Assembly: GCF_900167905.1 (NCBI RefSeq)
Contig: NZ_FUYZ01000002.1
Location: 402,090 to 466,089 of the forward strand
DNA from: Soonwooa buanensis
GTDB lineage: Bacteria; Bacteroidota; Bacteroidia; Flavobacteriales; Weeksellaceae
Reading direction: 5' to 3'
Length of the DNA stretch: 64,000 nucleotides
Below are positions 26,040 through 34,712 of the stretch, in pieces. The translations under genes were made by a program, and so were the position numbers. Below the pieces are notes generated by a model. That model saw nothing but the letters and a program-made list of their open reading frames with translations, ran no database searches and had not been told where the DNA came from. Numbering within the stretch: the first letter of the stretch is position 1; the number at the start of each line of letters is the position of its first letter.

Positions 26040-27284
26040 ATGAAAAGCAATAAAAAATCAGCCGCAATTGGCTTCATTTTTATAACACTACTAATCGATA
26101 TCACAGGTTGGGGAATTATCATTCCGGTAGTTCCAAAATTGATCCAAGAGCTCATCCACGCTGATGTTAGTGAGGCTGCACGTTATGGCGGTTGGCTAAG
26201 TACATTATATGCGGTGATGCAGTTTTTATTCGCTGCAGTTTTAGGCGGACTAAGTGACAAATTTGGACGTCGTCCCATTATTTTGGCATCTTTACTAGGT
26301 TTTGCAATTAACTTTTATATTCAAGCCATAGCTCCGACGATATTTTGGTTATTTATTGGACGTATTTTCTCAGGAATTACAGGTGCCAGTATCACAACAG
26401 CTAGCGCATACATTGCTGATGTATCAACAGATGAAGACCGCGCCAAGAACTTCGGATTGGTAGGCGCAGCTTTTGGTTTAGGATTTATTATTGGTCCAGT
26501 TATTGGCGGTGTTTTAGGACAATACGGCGCGAGAGTACCATTTTATGCTGCATCAGGATTATGTTTGATAAATTTTCTTTACGGCTTGTTTGTCCTTCCC
26601 GAAAGTTTACCCAAAGAAAATCGCCGTCCATTCGATTGGAAGCGCGCAAATCCTATTGGATCATTAATGGGTTTAAAACGTCATCCTGAACTTTTAGGAC
26701 TTATCGGTGCTTTAGTTTTAGTTTATATTGCAGGTCATGCGATGCAAACCAATTGGACATTTTTCACAATGTATAAATTCAACTGGAGCGAAAAGTTAGT
26801 TGGCATTTCCTTAGGTGTTTCTGGTGTTATGGCAGCTTTAGTACAAGGCGTTTTGATAAGATATTTGCAACCAAAACTCGGTAACGAAAGAAGTATTTAT
26901 TACGGATTGATTTTATATTCGATTGGGATGTTGTTGTTCGCGTTTGCAAGTGAAAGTTGGATGATGTTCGCCTTTTTGGTGCCTTATGGACTTGGCGGAA
27001 TTTGTGGACCAGCTTTGCAATCTGTTATTTCGTCACAAGTGCCCAATAGCGAGCAAGGCGAATTGCAAGGTGCTTTAGCGAGTTTAGTAAGTTTAACATC
27101 GATTATTGGACCACCTTTGATGACGAATATTTTCTTTTATTTCACGCATGATAAAGCACCTTTTAAATTTGCTGGAGCGCCATTTTTCCTAGGTTTTGTA
27201 TTAATGGGAATTAGCGCATTCGTAGCTTATTACACCTTCGCTCGCAACAAACGTTTGAGAGAAAAGAAAGCAACGCAAGAATAG
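26040..27284 (+). CDS. MFS efflux transporter, TCR/Tet-like
   Basis: A 414-residue major facilitator protein with 12 predicted helices. Motif A is GGLSDKFGRRPII between helices 2 and 3. Helix 1 carries Asp in LIDITGWGIIIPVVPKLI, and helix 5 has the antiporter motif LGFIIGPVIGGVLG. This places it among the TetA-like drug/proton antiporters common as chromosomal genes in this group. Real tetracycline export cannot be assumed. It begins 57 bases after a composite heptamer element whose junction box could be its promoter. Confidence 0.88.
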   Translation: MKSNKKSAAIGFIFITLLIDITGWGIIIPVVPKLIQELIHADVSEAARYGGWLSTLYAVMQFLFAAVLGGLSDKFGRRPIILASLLGFAINFYIQAIAPTIFWLFIGRIFSGITGASITTASAYIADVSTDEDRAKNFGLVGAAFGLGFIIGPVIGGVLGQYGARVPFYAASGLCLINFLYGLFVLPESLPKENRRPFDWKRANPIGSLMGLKRHPELLGLIGALVLVYIAGHAMQTNWTFFTMYKFNWSEKLVGISLGVSGVMAALVQGVLIRYLQPKLGNERSIYYGLILYSIGMLLFAFASESWMMFAFLVPYGLGGICGPALQSVISSQVPNSEQGELQGALASLVSLTSIIGPPLMTNIFFYFTHDKAPFKFAGAPFFLGFVLMGISAFVAYYTFARNKRLREKKATQE

Positions 27285-27290
27285 TTTTTT

Positions 27291-27457
27291 TAATTAGGAG
27301 TTAGGAATTAGGAGTTAGGAGTTATGAATTAGAAATTAGGAATTAGGAATTAGGAATTAGGAATTAGGAATTAACTTTGCCTTAAACCTTAAACCTTAAA
27401 CCTTAAACCTTAAACCTTAAACCTTAAACCTTAAACCTTAAACCTTAAACCTTAAAC
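27291..27457 (+). repeat. Composite heptamer element, copy 4
   Basis: Imperfect then regular GAATTAG units (about 27291-27367), junction GAATTAACTTTGC (27368-27380) with TAACTTTG (27372-27379), then eleven exact CTTAAAC units (27381-27457). Same plan as the other copies with both heptamers changed. tatA follows at 27544 and has its own promoter closer in. Confidence 0.87.
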
Positions 27458-27507
27458 TAATAACCGACAACCAACAACCAATTTAAGAAATATTTAAGCA
27501 AAGGTTT

Positions 27508-27539
27508 TTGGTTGAATTTCAATACATTTTGTAAGTTTG
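27508..27539 (+). promoter_or_regulatory. Putative promoter of tatA (TTG ... TAAGTTTG)
   Basis: TTG at 27508-27510 (or 27512-27514) and TAAGTTTG at 27532-27539, spaced 21 (or 17) bases. The box ends four bases before the ATG, so the message may be leaderless. Confidence 0.55.
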
Positions 27540-27543
27540 CAGT

Positions 27544-27873
27544 ATGGAATTAAGTTTTGGTGAAATGCTGATGATAGCCTTGGCTATCGTGGTCTTATTT
27601 GGTCCTGATAAATTACCCGAGATTGCGCGTGGTTTGGGACAAGGCGTACGCAAAATGCGTGGCGCTGTCGACGATATCAAAACCGAAATAATGAAAGAAG
27701 CGGACAATCCTGTTTCCGAAATTAAAAAAGAAATCGACAAGGTTAAACAATCGGTTCAAGATTATAACCCGATGAACGATATCAAAAAATCAGTATCTCT
27801 AGAGTCCGAAAAACCAGAAACGCCCAAAGTTGATCCGCTTAGTGATGAACACGAAGGGCCTGTAAGTCGATAA
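27544..27873 (+). CDS. tatA: Twin-arginine translocase subunit TatA/TatE
   Basis: A 109-residue TatA-type protein. It has a short N-terminal membrane helix (residues about 5-20), the FGPDKLPEIARGLGQG hinge and amphipathic helix, and a charged coil-rich tail. TatA subunits assemble with TatC to pass folded proteins with twin-arginine signals across the inner membrane. No tatC is adjacent; in this phylum the genes are often scattered. One base separates its stop from the PAP2 gene, implying an operon. TatB is not excluded, but the lone Bacteroidota form is usually called TatA. Confidence 0.93.
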   Translation: MELSFGEMLMIALAIVVLFGPDKLPEIARGLGQGVRKMRGAVDDIKTEIMKEADNPVSEIKKEIDKVKQSVQDYNPMNDIKKSVSLESEKPETPKVDPLSDEHEGPVSR

Positions 27874-27874
27874 T

Positions 27875-28438
27875 ATGCTTGAGCTTATAGACAAAGACCG
27901 AGATTTACTCTTATATCTCAACAATCTTGGTGATGCTTCTTATGATCCGTTTTGGTTATTAGTAACTGGCAAATGGGTTTGGATTCCGCTTTACATTATC
28001 TTTTTGTATTTAATTTTTAAAACTTATAAACCAAAATCTGTAATTTTTATTCTGATTTTCATTGCATTAGGAATTACGTTTACAGACCAAATTGCTGGCA
28101 TTTTCAAATACGGCATTGCGCGTCTTCGACCTTGTCACGATGAAGCTTTAATTCCAAATATGAGAATGATAACTTGCGGAGGACAGTATGGTTTTTTCTC
28201 GTCACATGCAGCGAATAGCTTTTTTATTGCCAGTTTTTTAAGTCTTCTTATCTCGCACAAATACCATTGGTTACCAGTTTGTATTTTTGTGTGGGCAACA
28301 GTAGTATCGTACAGTCGAATTTATCTAGGTGTACATTTCCCAATGGATGTTATCTTCGGTGCTTTGGTAGGCACTTTGTCAGGTGGACTCTTCGCCGAAA
28401 TCACAAAAATCGTCCTCAGAAAACAACAATCAATTTAA
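27875..28438 (+). CDS. PAP2-family membrane phosphatase
   Basis: A 187-residue type 2 phosphatidic acid phosphatase. The three active-site motifs are KYGIARLRP (KX6RP), FFSSHAANSF (standing for PSGH, with the conserved His) and SRIYLGVHFPMD (SRX5HX3D). Five to six hydrophobic segments surround them. Such enzymes dephosphorylate lipid phosphates or undecaprenyl diphosphate; with the unrelated UppP at 7445 it may give redundancy. Co-transcribed with tatA. Confidence 0.92.
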   Translation: MLELIDKDRDLLLYLNNLGDASYDPFWLLVTGKWVWIPLYIIFLYLIFKTYKPKSVIFILIFIALGITFTDQIAGIFKYGIARLRPCHDEALIPNMRMITCGGQYGFFSSHAANSFFIASFLSLLISHKYHWLPVCIFVWATVVSYSRIYLGVHFPMDVIFGALVGTLSGGLFAEITKIVLRKQQSI

Positions 28439-28491
28439 GTCTACACCAATCTTTTCGATTTGTTGAGAATTAAATTTTAAAACAAAAAAAT

Positions 28492-28965
28492 CTAATCGTT
28501 GTGATAAGGTTTTCCTTGCAGAATTGTTGATGCGCGATAGATTTGTTCCACAAAGAAAAGTCGAATCATCTGATGTGTAAACGTCATCTTAGAAAGTGAA
28601 ATTTTCTCGTTGGCCATTTGATAAATTTCATCTGAAAAGCCATAAGCGCCACCAACCAAAAAGTGAATTTTCTTCACGGAACTTCCCATCCAAAAATCAA
28701 TTTTTTGAGAAAACTCGCGACTTGTGAATTGCTTTCCTTTTTCGTCTAGCAGAATAACCAATTCGCCAGCGTCAATATGATTTTTAAAAAGTTTGGCTTC
28801 CTCTTTTTTGAGAGCGTCTGGTGTTAGGTTTTTGACGTTTTTAACATCAGGAATTTCCACAAGGTTAAAATTCCAATGCTTTGGAAGTCTTGGGATATAA
28901 TAATTGATAAGATTGATAATTTCTTTATCGTCGGTCTTGCCGATGCAGAGCAAATTAATTCGCAT
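28492..28965 (-). CDS. rlmH: 23S rRNA (pseudouridine1915-N3)-methyltransferase
   Basis: SPOUT-class enzyme that methylates pseudouridine 1915 in helix 69 of 23S rRNA in the assembled 70S ribosome. The 157-residue length is standard. Recognised segments are LVILLDEKGKQFTSREFS, the SAM-knot HFLVGGAYGFSDE, LSKMTFTHQMIRL and the C-terminal GKPYHND, close to the usual PYHHD ending. It is divergent from the YihY-family gene across only 29 bases, so the two promoters are tightly packed. Confidence 0.96.
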   Translation of the reverse strand: MRINLLCIGKTDDKEIINLINYYIPRLPKHWNFNLVEIPDVKNVKNLTPDALKKEEAKLFKNHIDAGELVILLDEKGKQFTSREFSQKIDFWMGSSVKKIHFLVGGAYGFSDEIYQMANEKISLSKMTFTHQMIRLFFVEQIYRASTILQGKPYHND

Positions 28966-28969
28966 TTAG

Positions 28970-28977
28970 TATCTTTG
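28970..28977 (+). promoter_or_regulatory. Putative -7 box of the YihY-family gene
   Basis: TATCTTTG, 17 bases before the ATG at 28995. The matching -33 region would lie inside the 5' end of rlmH. Confidence 0.42.
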
Positions 28978-28994
28978 TTTTGCAATAAGAATTT

Positions 28995-29957
28995 ATGGCT
29001 AAAAAATTACCCAAATTTATCACAAAAATTTCAGATTTTCTGGATGGTATTCATATTCCAGGTTTGGGGATTTCTCTTTTGCAAATGATGAAGGTCTATT
29101 TTGCAGGTGTTTTTAGCAAACCTTTGGGAAAACAAGCGGCAAGTATCTCATGGAGTTTTTTCCTAAGTCTCTTCCCGATGATCCTTTTTATGTTTTCGTT
29201 GTTGCCTTATATGCCGCATTACGACAAGCTTCAGTTCTATATTTTTGAAGTTTTGATGGAGAATGTTTTTCCGTCGCACATGCAACAAGATGTCAGCGAT
29301 TATATCCAAAATAATATTGTCCCCAATATGAAAGGTGTCAGCAATTTGACCATTTTGCTGGTGTTTGTTTTTGGGACCAATGGCGCTTTTAGTTTAATCA
29401 ATGGTTTTAACCATAACACCGAATTGCAACGCGGTTTTATTAAAGAATATGCGTTAGCGATGTTAATTACGATGGCGTTTATTATATTGGTATTGTTTTC
29501 GATTTTCGGAATTTATTACAGTGAAGTTGTTCTAAAACTCTTCACACCAGAATATAACATCAGTTGGCTGGTCGACAACTTGTCCAAGATTATCGGATTT
29601 ATCTCATTTCCGTTGTTTTATTTTATTCTTTTGGCGCTTTTTTATTGGGTTGGATGTCTTAAAATTACAAAATTTTCGGAGGCTATTCCTGGGGCGATTT
29701 TAACCACAATTTTATTTGTTGTGCTAACTTACTTTTTTGCTATTTATGTCGCAAATATAGCGCGTTACAACGTTCTTTATGGCTCGATTGGATCAATTAT
29801 TTTGGTGATGGTTTGGACTAATCTTAATGTGATGTTGGTGTTACTTGGTAACGAACTGAATCTCGCTATTAAAAAAGTAAAACTCGAGAATATCATCAAT
29901 CAAGAAATGATTGTTCATGACGATGCCACAGAGTCTTTTTCTGAAAATTTGGATTAA
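28995..29957 (+). CDS. YihY/BrkB family membrane protein
   Basis: A 320-residue inner-membrane protein of the YihY (UPF0761) family, once misannotated as ribonuclease BN. About six membrane helices; family segments KQAASISWSFFLSLFPMILF near residues 43-62, FVFGTNGAFSLINGFN, and IARYNVLYGSIGSIILVMVW (in parts) with the late NELNLA. Transport or envelope roles are suggested for the family, but the substrate is unknown. Monocistronic. Confidence 0.9.
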   Translation: MAKKLPKFITKISDFLDGIHIPGLGISLLQMMKVYFAGVFSKPLGKQAASISWSFFLSLFPMILFMFSLLPYMPHYDKLQFYIFEVLMENVFPSHMQQDVSDYIQNNIVPNMKGVSNLTILLVFVFGTNGAFSLINGFNHNTELQRGFIKEYALAMLITMAFIILVLFSIFGIYYSEVVLKLFTPEYNISWLVDNLSKIIGFISFPLFYFILLALFYWVGCLKITKFSEAIPGAILTTILFVVLTYFFAIYVANIARYNVLYGSIGSIILVMVWTNLNVMLVLLGNELNLAIKKVKLENIINQEMIVHDDATESFSENLD

Positions 29958-30013
29958 ATTTTATTAATATTTAAGTTAAAGATTTTTAAATTATCTCAAA
30001 AAAAATAATGACT

Positions 30014-30568
30014 TTATTTTTCCCATTTTGAGTATTTTAAAACATGGTCTTTTAAGCCAATTTCTAAGTCAATTGCTAGCATTTTTCCGTCAATTTTAGT
30101 TTTGATTTTTCGTGTATAATATTGCGGATATTTATAGTTTATAAGATATTCTCGATTATCGTTGTAATCGTTATCCAAGAAAACATAGTTTTCATTTTTT
30201 TTCTCTTGAAAGTTTTTAGAATTTACAATTTGATTAATTATTTTTTCTTGGTCTTTATCAGATATTTCAATACTGAAATGTTGCAAATTTCCACCAAAAA
30301 TATAACTCTCATAATTTTCAATAATGCTAAACTTATCATTTAGCCGAAGATTGAGAGTTTGTAAATCTTTTATAACATTATTTTTCCTTTCGTAACTTCT
30401 ATAAAAATCATCCATAAAAGGAAACGCAAATAAAAGAATAAGGATTGTCGATACAATTTTACCAACTGTATATTTTTTAATGATAGAAATTACCAGCCAA
30501 ATTATACAACTTATAATTAAAAAGATTAAAAGTAAATATATAATTGCTGGGTTGCCAACGCCTATCAT
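30014..30568 (-). CDS. Hypothetical membrane protein
   Basis: A 184-residue protein, not recognised. Two hydrophobic N-terminal segments (about 8-28 and 33-52) are followed by a soluble domain rich in Asn, Asp, Lys and Tyr (about 55-184) with no known motif. Its tail converges on the YihY-family gene, and nhaA lies 36 bases upstream of it on the other side in the same direction (nhaA ends at 30605 on the minus strand ahead of this start), so read-through from nhaA is possible. Codon use is very AT-rich. Confidence 0.7.
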   Translation of the reverse strand: MIGVGNPAIIYLLLIFLIISCIIWLVISIIKKYTVGKIVSTILILLFAFPFMDDFYRSYERKNNVIKDLQTLNLRLNDKFSIIENYESYIFGGNLQHFSIEISDKDQEKIINQIVNSKNFQEKKNENYVFLDNDYNDNREYLINYKYPQYYTRKIKTKIDGKMLAIDLEIGLKDHVLKYSKWEK

Positions 30569-30604
30569 TTTTCTTTGTTAAAATTTATAAATAACAATTA
30601 ACAA

Positions 30605-31798
30605 TTATTGAATTACAACTTTTTCTTTTCCAATTTTCTTCTTCCTTTTTGAAACTAAATTTAAAAGTGTATAACCGATAACACCTGCTAAAACTGAAGC
30701 TATCAGAATCGCGAACTTAGCTTCATCTTGTATTTCTGGATGACCTTTGAAGGATAATAGCGCAATGAAAATCGACATTGTAAAACCGATGCCCGCAAGA
30801 AATCCAGCGCCAATCATGTGCAGCCAAGTCGAGTGGTGCGGAAGACTACTAATTTTTGATTTAATAGCGATAAACGAAAATAAACCGATACCAATAACTT
30901 TTCCTGCAATCAAGCCGAAGATAATTCCGAATCCGAAGTTCGTGAACAATCCGTCAACCATCCCCGCTTTGAAAATAATGTTGGTATTCGCTAAAGCAAA
31001 AATCGGCATAATTAGGAAGTTAACGGGCGTATGCAATTGATGTTCTAACTTTTCTAAAGGCGAAATTTCTGTTTTAGATTCGTTGGTAGGAATCGTAAAT
31101 GCTAAAAGCACACCTGCAATGGTTGCGTGGATGCCAGAATGATGCATAAAATACCACAAGAACAATCCTGGAATAATATAGAAAACGTGTTTCTTAACTT
31201 TAAAATAATTAAGTGCAATAAGGAGTAAAATAATAGCGCCAGAAAGCCCTAAATATAACCAATGCAATTGATCCGTATAGAAAATTGCAATCACCATAAT
31301 TGCGCCCAAATCGTCCACAATTGCCAATGCAGCAAGGAAAATCTTAACGGCAGGCGGAACTTTTTTCCCCAACATCGAGATAATGGCTAACGAGAATGCT
31401 ATATCCGTCGCCATCGGGATTCCCCAACCTTTTTCGTATTCTGTACCATAATTGAATAAAAAATAAATAAGCGCAGGAACGACCATTCCACCAATAGCTG
31501 CAAAAATTGGTAACGACGCACTTTTAAAATTCGACAGTTCGCCTTCTACAATTTCACGTTTTATTTCAAGCCCAACCAAAAGGAAGAAAATCGCCATTAA
31601 TCCGTCATTAATCCAAATGCTAATCGGATATTTTAAATGGAAAAGATTGGTGCCAATCTCGGTATCTAATAAGTTTTGGAAACTTTGTCCGATTGACGAA
31701 TTTGCTAATAATAGTGAAAAAACGACACAAACAATAAGGATAACCCCAGATGATTGTGAGCTGTGAAAGAACTTTTTAAAGTAGTCGGTTAACTGCAT
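30605..31798 (-). CDS. nhaA: Na+/H+ antiporter NhaA
   Basis: Electrogenic antiporter that expels sodium (or lithium) for protons at alkaline pH. The 397 residues are close to the E. coli protein. The paired ion-binding aspartates of helix V are seen in ALAIVDDLGAIMVIAIFYT, with GGMVVPALIYFLFN and PMATDIAFSLAIISMLG as helix IV features, and SIFIALLSF in helix XI. It starts 12 bases after the rel stop on the same strand, so the two are co-transcribed. Confidence 0.96.
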   Translation of the reverse strand: MQLTDYFKKFFHSSQSSGVILIVCVVFSLLLANSSIGQSFQNLLDTEIGTNLFHLKYPISIWINDGLMAIFFLLVGLEIKREIVEGELSNFKSASLPIFAAIGGMVVPALIYFLFNYGTEYEKGWGIPMATDIAFSLAIISMLGKKVPPAVKIFLAALAIVDDLGAIMVIAIFYTDQLHWLYLGLSGAIILLLIALNYFKVKKHVFYIIPGLFLWYFMHHSGIHATIAGVLLAFTIPTNESKTEISPLEKLEHQLHTPVNFLIMPIFALANTNIIFKAGMVDGLFTNFGFGIIFGLIAGKVIGIGLFSFIAIKSKISSLPHHSTWLHMIGAGFLAGIGFTMSIFIALLSFKGHPEIQDEAKFAILIASVLAGVIGYTLLNLVSKRKKKIGKEKVVIQ

Positions 31799-31810
31799 GC
31801 TATCTATTTT

Positions 31811-34015
31811 CTACAAACGCTTCACTTTAGAAACGCCATTAATATTTTTAAGTTTTTTGAAAGTATCTTCTAATTGTTTTTTGTTTTTAACTTCGAGGTT
31901 GATGGTTCCTGTAAAAATACCATCGTCAGAAGCAATTGACATCGATTTCATATCCATACCCATCGAGTTACTAATCACTGCGGTGATGTCGTTAATCATC
32001 CCCATTCTGTCAAGGCCTTCGATCTCGATTTGGATTCTGTTTTTGAAACTTTCAGAATTTACCCATTTTGCAATCAACACACGATAATCATAGTTAGCGC
32101 GTAAGTTAATCGCATTAGGACAATTGTCATTATGGACTTTAATACCTTCGGAAATGGTGATAAATCCAAAGATTTTGTCACCCGGAATCACTGTACAACA
32201 TTTTGCAAAACTGTAGTTTAATTTTTCTTCATCTTTTCCGAAGACAATTAAATCTAAATCTTGCGCTGGCGTGTCATTATCTGTAACAACCTTAGTTGTC
32301 GGCGATTTTCTGAAACGTTGTAATAAGTTCCCGAATAGTGTACGACCTTCCAAATAACGTTTGAGGTCGCCCATGTCATAAGTTCCATCTTGGAAACCTA
32401 AGAACAAATCTTGTGAGGTTTTAAGGTTTAAAAACTTTTGAAGTTTATTAATTTCATCGTCGTTAAAGTTAAGTTTTGCATGACGCATTTTACGTTGCAA
32501 GATTTCTTTACCTTCAGCTGTACGATTATTTTTTTCTGAATTAAGAATGGCTTTAATCTTAGATTTAGCCTTAGATGTTACGACAAAATCTAGCCAATCC
32601 GATTTTGGTTTTTGATTCTGAGAAGACAAAATATCGACTTGATCGCCGTTTTGTAAAACATAACTAATCGGCACCAATTTGCCATTAACTTTTGCACCAA
32701 GACATTTGGAACCCAAGTCCGAGTGCACCGAAAATGCAAAGTCCAAAGCTGTCGCACCCGTTGGTAAAATCTTGATTTCACCTTTTGGTGTAAACACAAA
32801 AACTTCTTTAGAATAGAGATTTAATTTAATATTATCAAGAAGTTCGGAAGTCGATAGATCTTGTTGTTGCTCGAGAACTTCACGGATTTCGGTTACCCAA
32901 CGGTCAAAGTTTTGGTCGTCGCTATTTTTGTAACCTTCTTTGTAACGATAATGCGCGGCGACGCCTTTTTCGGCGATTTCGTCCATACGTTCGCTACGGA
33001 TTTGCACTTCAATCCACTTTTTGTCAGGTCCCATAACTGTTAAATGCAAACTCTCGTAACCAGTCGACCGCGATTGCGAAATCCAGTCACGCATACGCGA
33101 CGGATTGCTACGATAAAGATCTGTAACAATGGAGTAAATCTTCCAAGCTAAGAATTTTTCGTTTTTAGCATCAGATTTATAAATAATTCTAATCGCATAA
33201 TTATCGAATACTTCTTCGAAAGTCACATTCTGCTTCAACATTTTACGATAAATCGAGCTAATCGCTTTTGCGCGCCCTTTTATTGTAAAGTTGAGACCTT
33301 CCTCGTCAAGTTGTTCCGAAACTTCTTTTTTAAACTCTTGGATATATTTATCACGGCTTTCTTTAGCCAGCTCTAACTTGCTTGTAATCTCGTTGTAGAC
33401 TTCGGGATTGTTATATTTTAATGATAAATCTTCGAGCTCGGATTTAATATTATAAAGTCCCAAACGATGCGCCATTGGAGCGTAGATGTACACGGTTTCT
33501 GACGCAATCTTTTGTTGCTTGTCAGGACGCATACTTTCTAGCGTACGCATGTTGTGAAGACGGTCGGCAATTTTAATCAAAATCACTCGGAAATCCTCTG
33601 ATAATGTCAAAAGTAGCTTACGATAATTCTCAGATTGTATCGAGATATTTTGATTGTTCATCACCGATATTTTCGTCAAGCCATTGACGATATCTGCGAT
33701 TTTCTTTCCAAAAATCTTTTCTAAATCTTCATAAGTGTATTCCGAATCTTCGATAACATCATGGAGTAGGGCACAAGCAATACTTGTCGCACCTAGACCA
33801 ATCTCGTTGGCTACAATTTTCGCCACTTCTATCGGATGGTAGATGTAGGGCTCGCCAGTTTTTCGACGTTGATCTTTGTGCGCATCCAGAGCAATATCAA
33901 AAGCTTTACGGATCAATTTGTTTTGATCTTCGTCGAGCGTTCGGTAAGTGTTGGATATCAGATCTTTATATCGGGCAAGAATTTCCTTGTTTTCTTTTTC
34001 TAAATCGTAGGCCAT
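31811..34015 (-). CDS. Bifunctional (p)ppGpp synthetase/hydrolase (Rel/SpoT family)
   Basis: Long RSH enzyme making and breaking the stringent-response alarmones. About 734 residues from the ATG at 34015 (MAYDLEKENKE); a further upstream start would add seven residues. In order: HD hydrolase domain (HPIEVAKIVANEIG and LLHDVIEDSEYT intact, so hydrolase activity is expected), synthetase domain (STGYESLHLTV, EVQIRSERMDEIAEKG), TGS domain (VFTPKGEIKILPTGATALDF) and a C-terminal ACT domain. Bacteroidota usually have one such enzyme. nhaA follows 12 bases later. Confidence 0.95.
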   Translation of the reverse strand: MAYDLEKENKEILARYKDLISNTYRTLDEDQNKLIRKAFDIALDAHKDQRRKTGEPYIYHPIEVAKIVANEIGLGATSIACALLHDVIEDSEYTYEDLEKIFGKKIADIVNGLTKISVMNNQNISIQSENYRKLLLTLSEDFRVILIKIADRLHNMRTLESMRPDKQQKIASETVYIYAPMAHRLGLYNIKSELEDLSLKYNNPEVYNEITSKLELAKESRDKYIQEFKKEVSEQLDEEGLNFTIKGRAKAISSIYRKMLKQNVTFEEVFDNYAIRIIYKSDAKNEKFLAWKIYSIVTDLYRSNPSRMRDWISQSRSTGYESLHLTVMGPDKKWIEVQIRSERMDEIAEKGVAAHYRYKEGYKNSDDQNFDRWVTEIREVLEQQQDLSTSELLDNIKLNLYSKEVFVFTPKGEIKILPTGATALDFAFSVHSDLGSKCLGAKVNGKLVPISYVLQNGDQVDILSSQNQKPKSDWLDFVVTSKAKSKIKAILNSEKNNRTAEGKEILQRKMRHAKLNFNDDEINKLQKFLNLKTSQDLFLGFQDGTYDMGDLKRYLEGRTLFGNLLQRFRKSPTTKVVTDNDTPAQDLDLIVFGKDEEKLNYSFAKCCTVIPGDKIFGFITISEGIKVHNDNCPNAINLRANYDYRVLIAKWVNSESFKNRIQIEIEGLDRMGMINDITAVISNSMGMDMKSMSIASDDGIFTGTINLEVKNKKQLEDTFKKLKNINGVSKVKRL

Positions 34016-34108
34016 GATTTGTGTAATGATAATCACGAATTTACGAAAAAATCAGTTTTTAGTCAAGTTTTAGAAGTAGAAACTTTGCATTAAATAACGA
34101 TTAATAGA

Positions 34109-34645
34109 TTATAAATCTTCGTTAATTATCGCATACAAAATATGATTATGGTATATGTTTCCTTTTTTAGTATGGGCTTTCAGTTTGCCTTCTTTTTTCA
34201 TTCCAGATTTTTCTAAAACTTTTCCTGATGCAGGATTGAAATCAAAATGTGTCGCAAAAATCCTTTTCAGTTTTAAATGTTTAAAACCAAAATCTATAAT
34301 CTTAATAACAGCTTCTGTTGCAAAACCTTGGTTCCAAAAATTTTCGTCAAGCCAATAACCAAGTTCAGCTTTATTAAAATTTTTGTCAATGCCTAAATCG
34401 ATACCGCCAATTATTTTTTGACTGTCTTTTAACCGAATTGCGAAGATGTATTGATTTTCATTTTTAAAACCATTTTCTGAAAGATTAAGCCAAAATTTTG
34501 CACTATCAATGGTGTAAGGAAACGGAATGTTAATCGTGTTTTTAGAATAAATTTCGTTGTTCAAAATCTTCGCTATGTTTTCTAAATCGGCTTCTTTTGG
34601 CGCATCAAGAATTAATCGTTCAGTTTCAAGTTTCGGAAAATCCAT
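34109..34645 (-). CDS. GNAT acetyltransferase, RimJ/RimL-like
   Basis: A 178-residue acetyltransferase beginning LETERLILDAPKEADLENIA, the typical RimJ/RimL N-terminus, with the acetyl-CoA site GYWLDENFWNQGFATEAV (about 100-117) and the late FNPASGKVLEKSGMKKEG. The substrate may be a ribosomal protein N-terminus, an amino acid or an antibiotic; sequence alone does not decide. It lies between gldG (upstream, separated by a terminator) and rel on the same strand. Confidence 0.88.
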   Translation of the reverse strand: MDFPKLETERLILDAPKEADLENIAKILNNEIYSKNTINIPFPYTIDSAKFWLNLSENGFKNENQYIFAIRLKDSQKIIGGIDLGIDKNFNKAELGYWLDENFWNQGFATEAVIKIIDFGFKHLKLKRIFATHFDFNPASGKVLEKSGMKKEGKLKAHTKKGNIYHNHILYAIINEDL

Positions 34646-34683
34646 TTGTCGTTTTGGTTTTAATGAGGTTTAAAAATAATAAA

Positions 34684-34709
34684 AAAACCTGCCGAAATCG
34701 ACAGGTTTT
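34684..34709 (-). terminator. Terminator after gldG
   Basis: AAACCTGCCGA and TCGACAGGTTT (34685-34708) form a stem with one mismatch; on the minus strand it is followed by T residues. Confidence 0.75.
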
Positions 34710-34712
34710 GTA

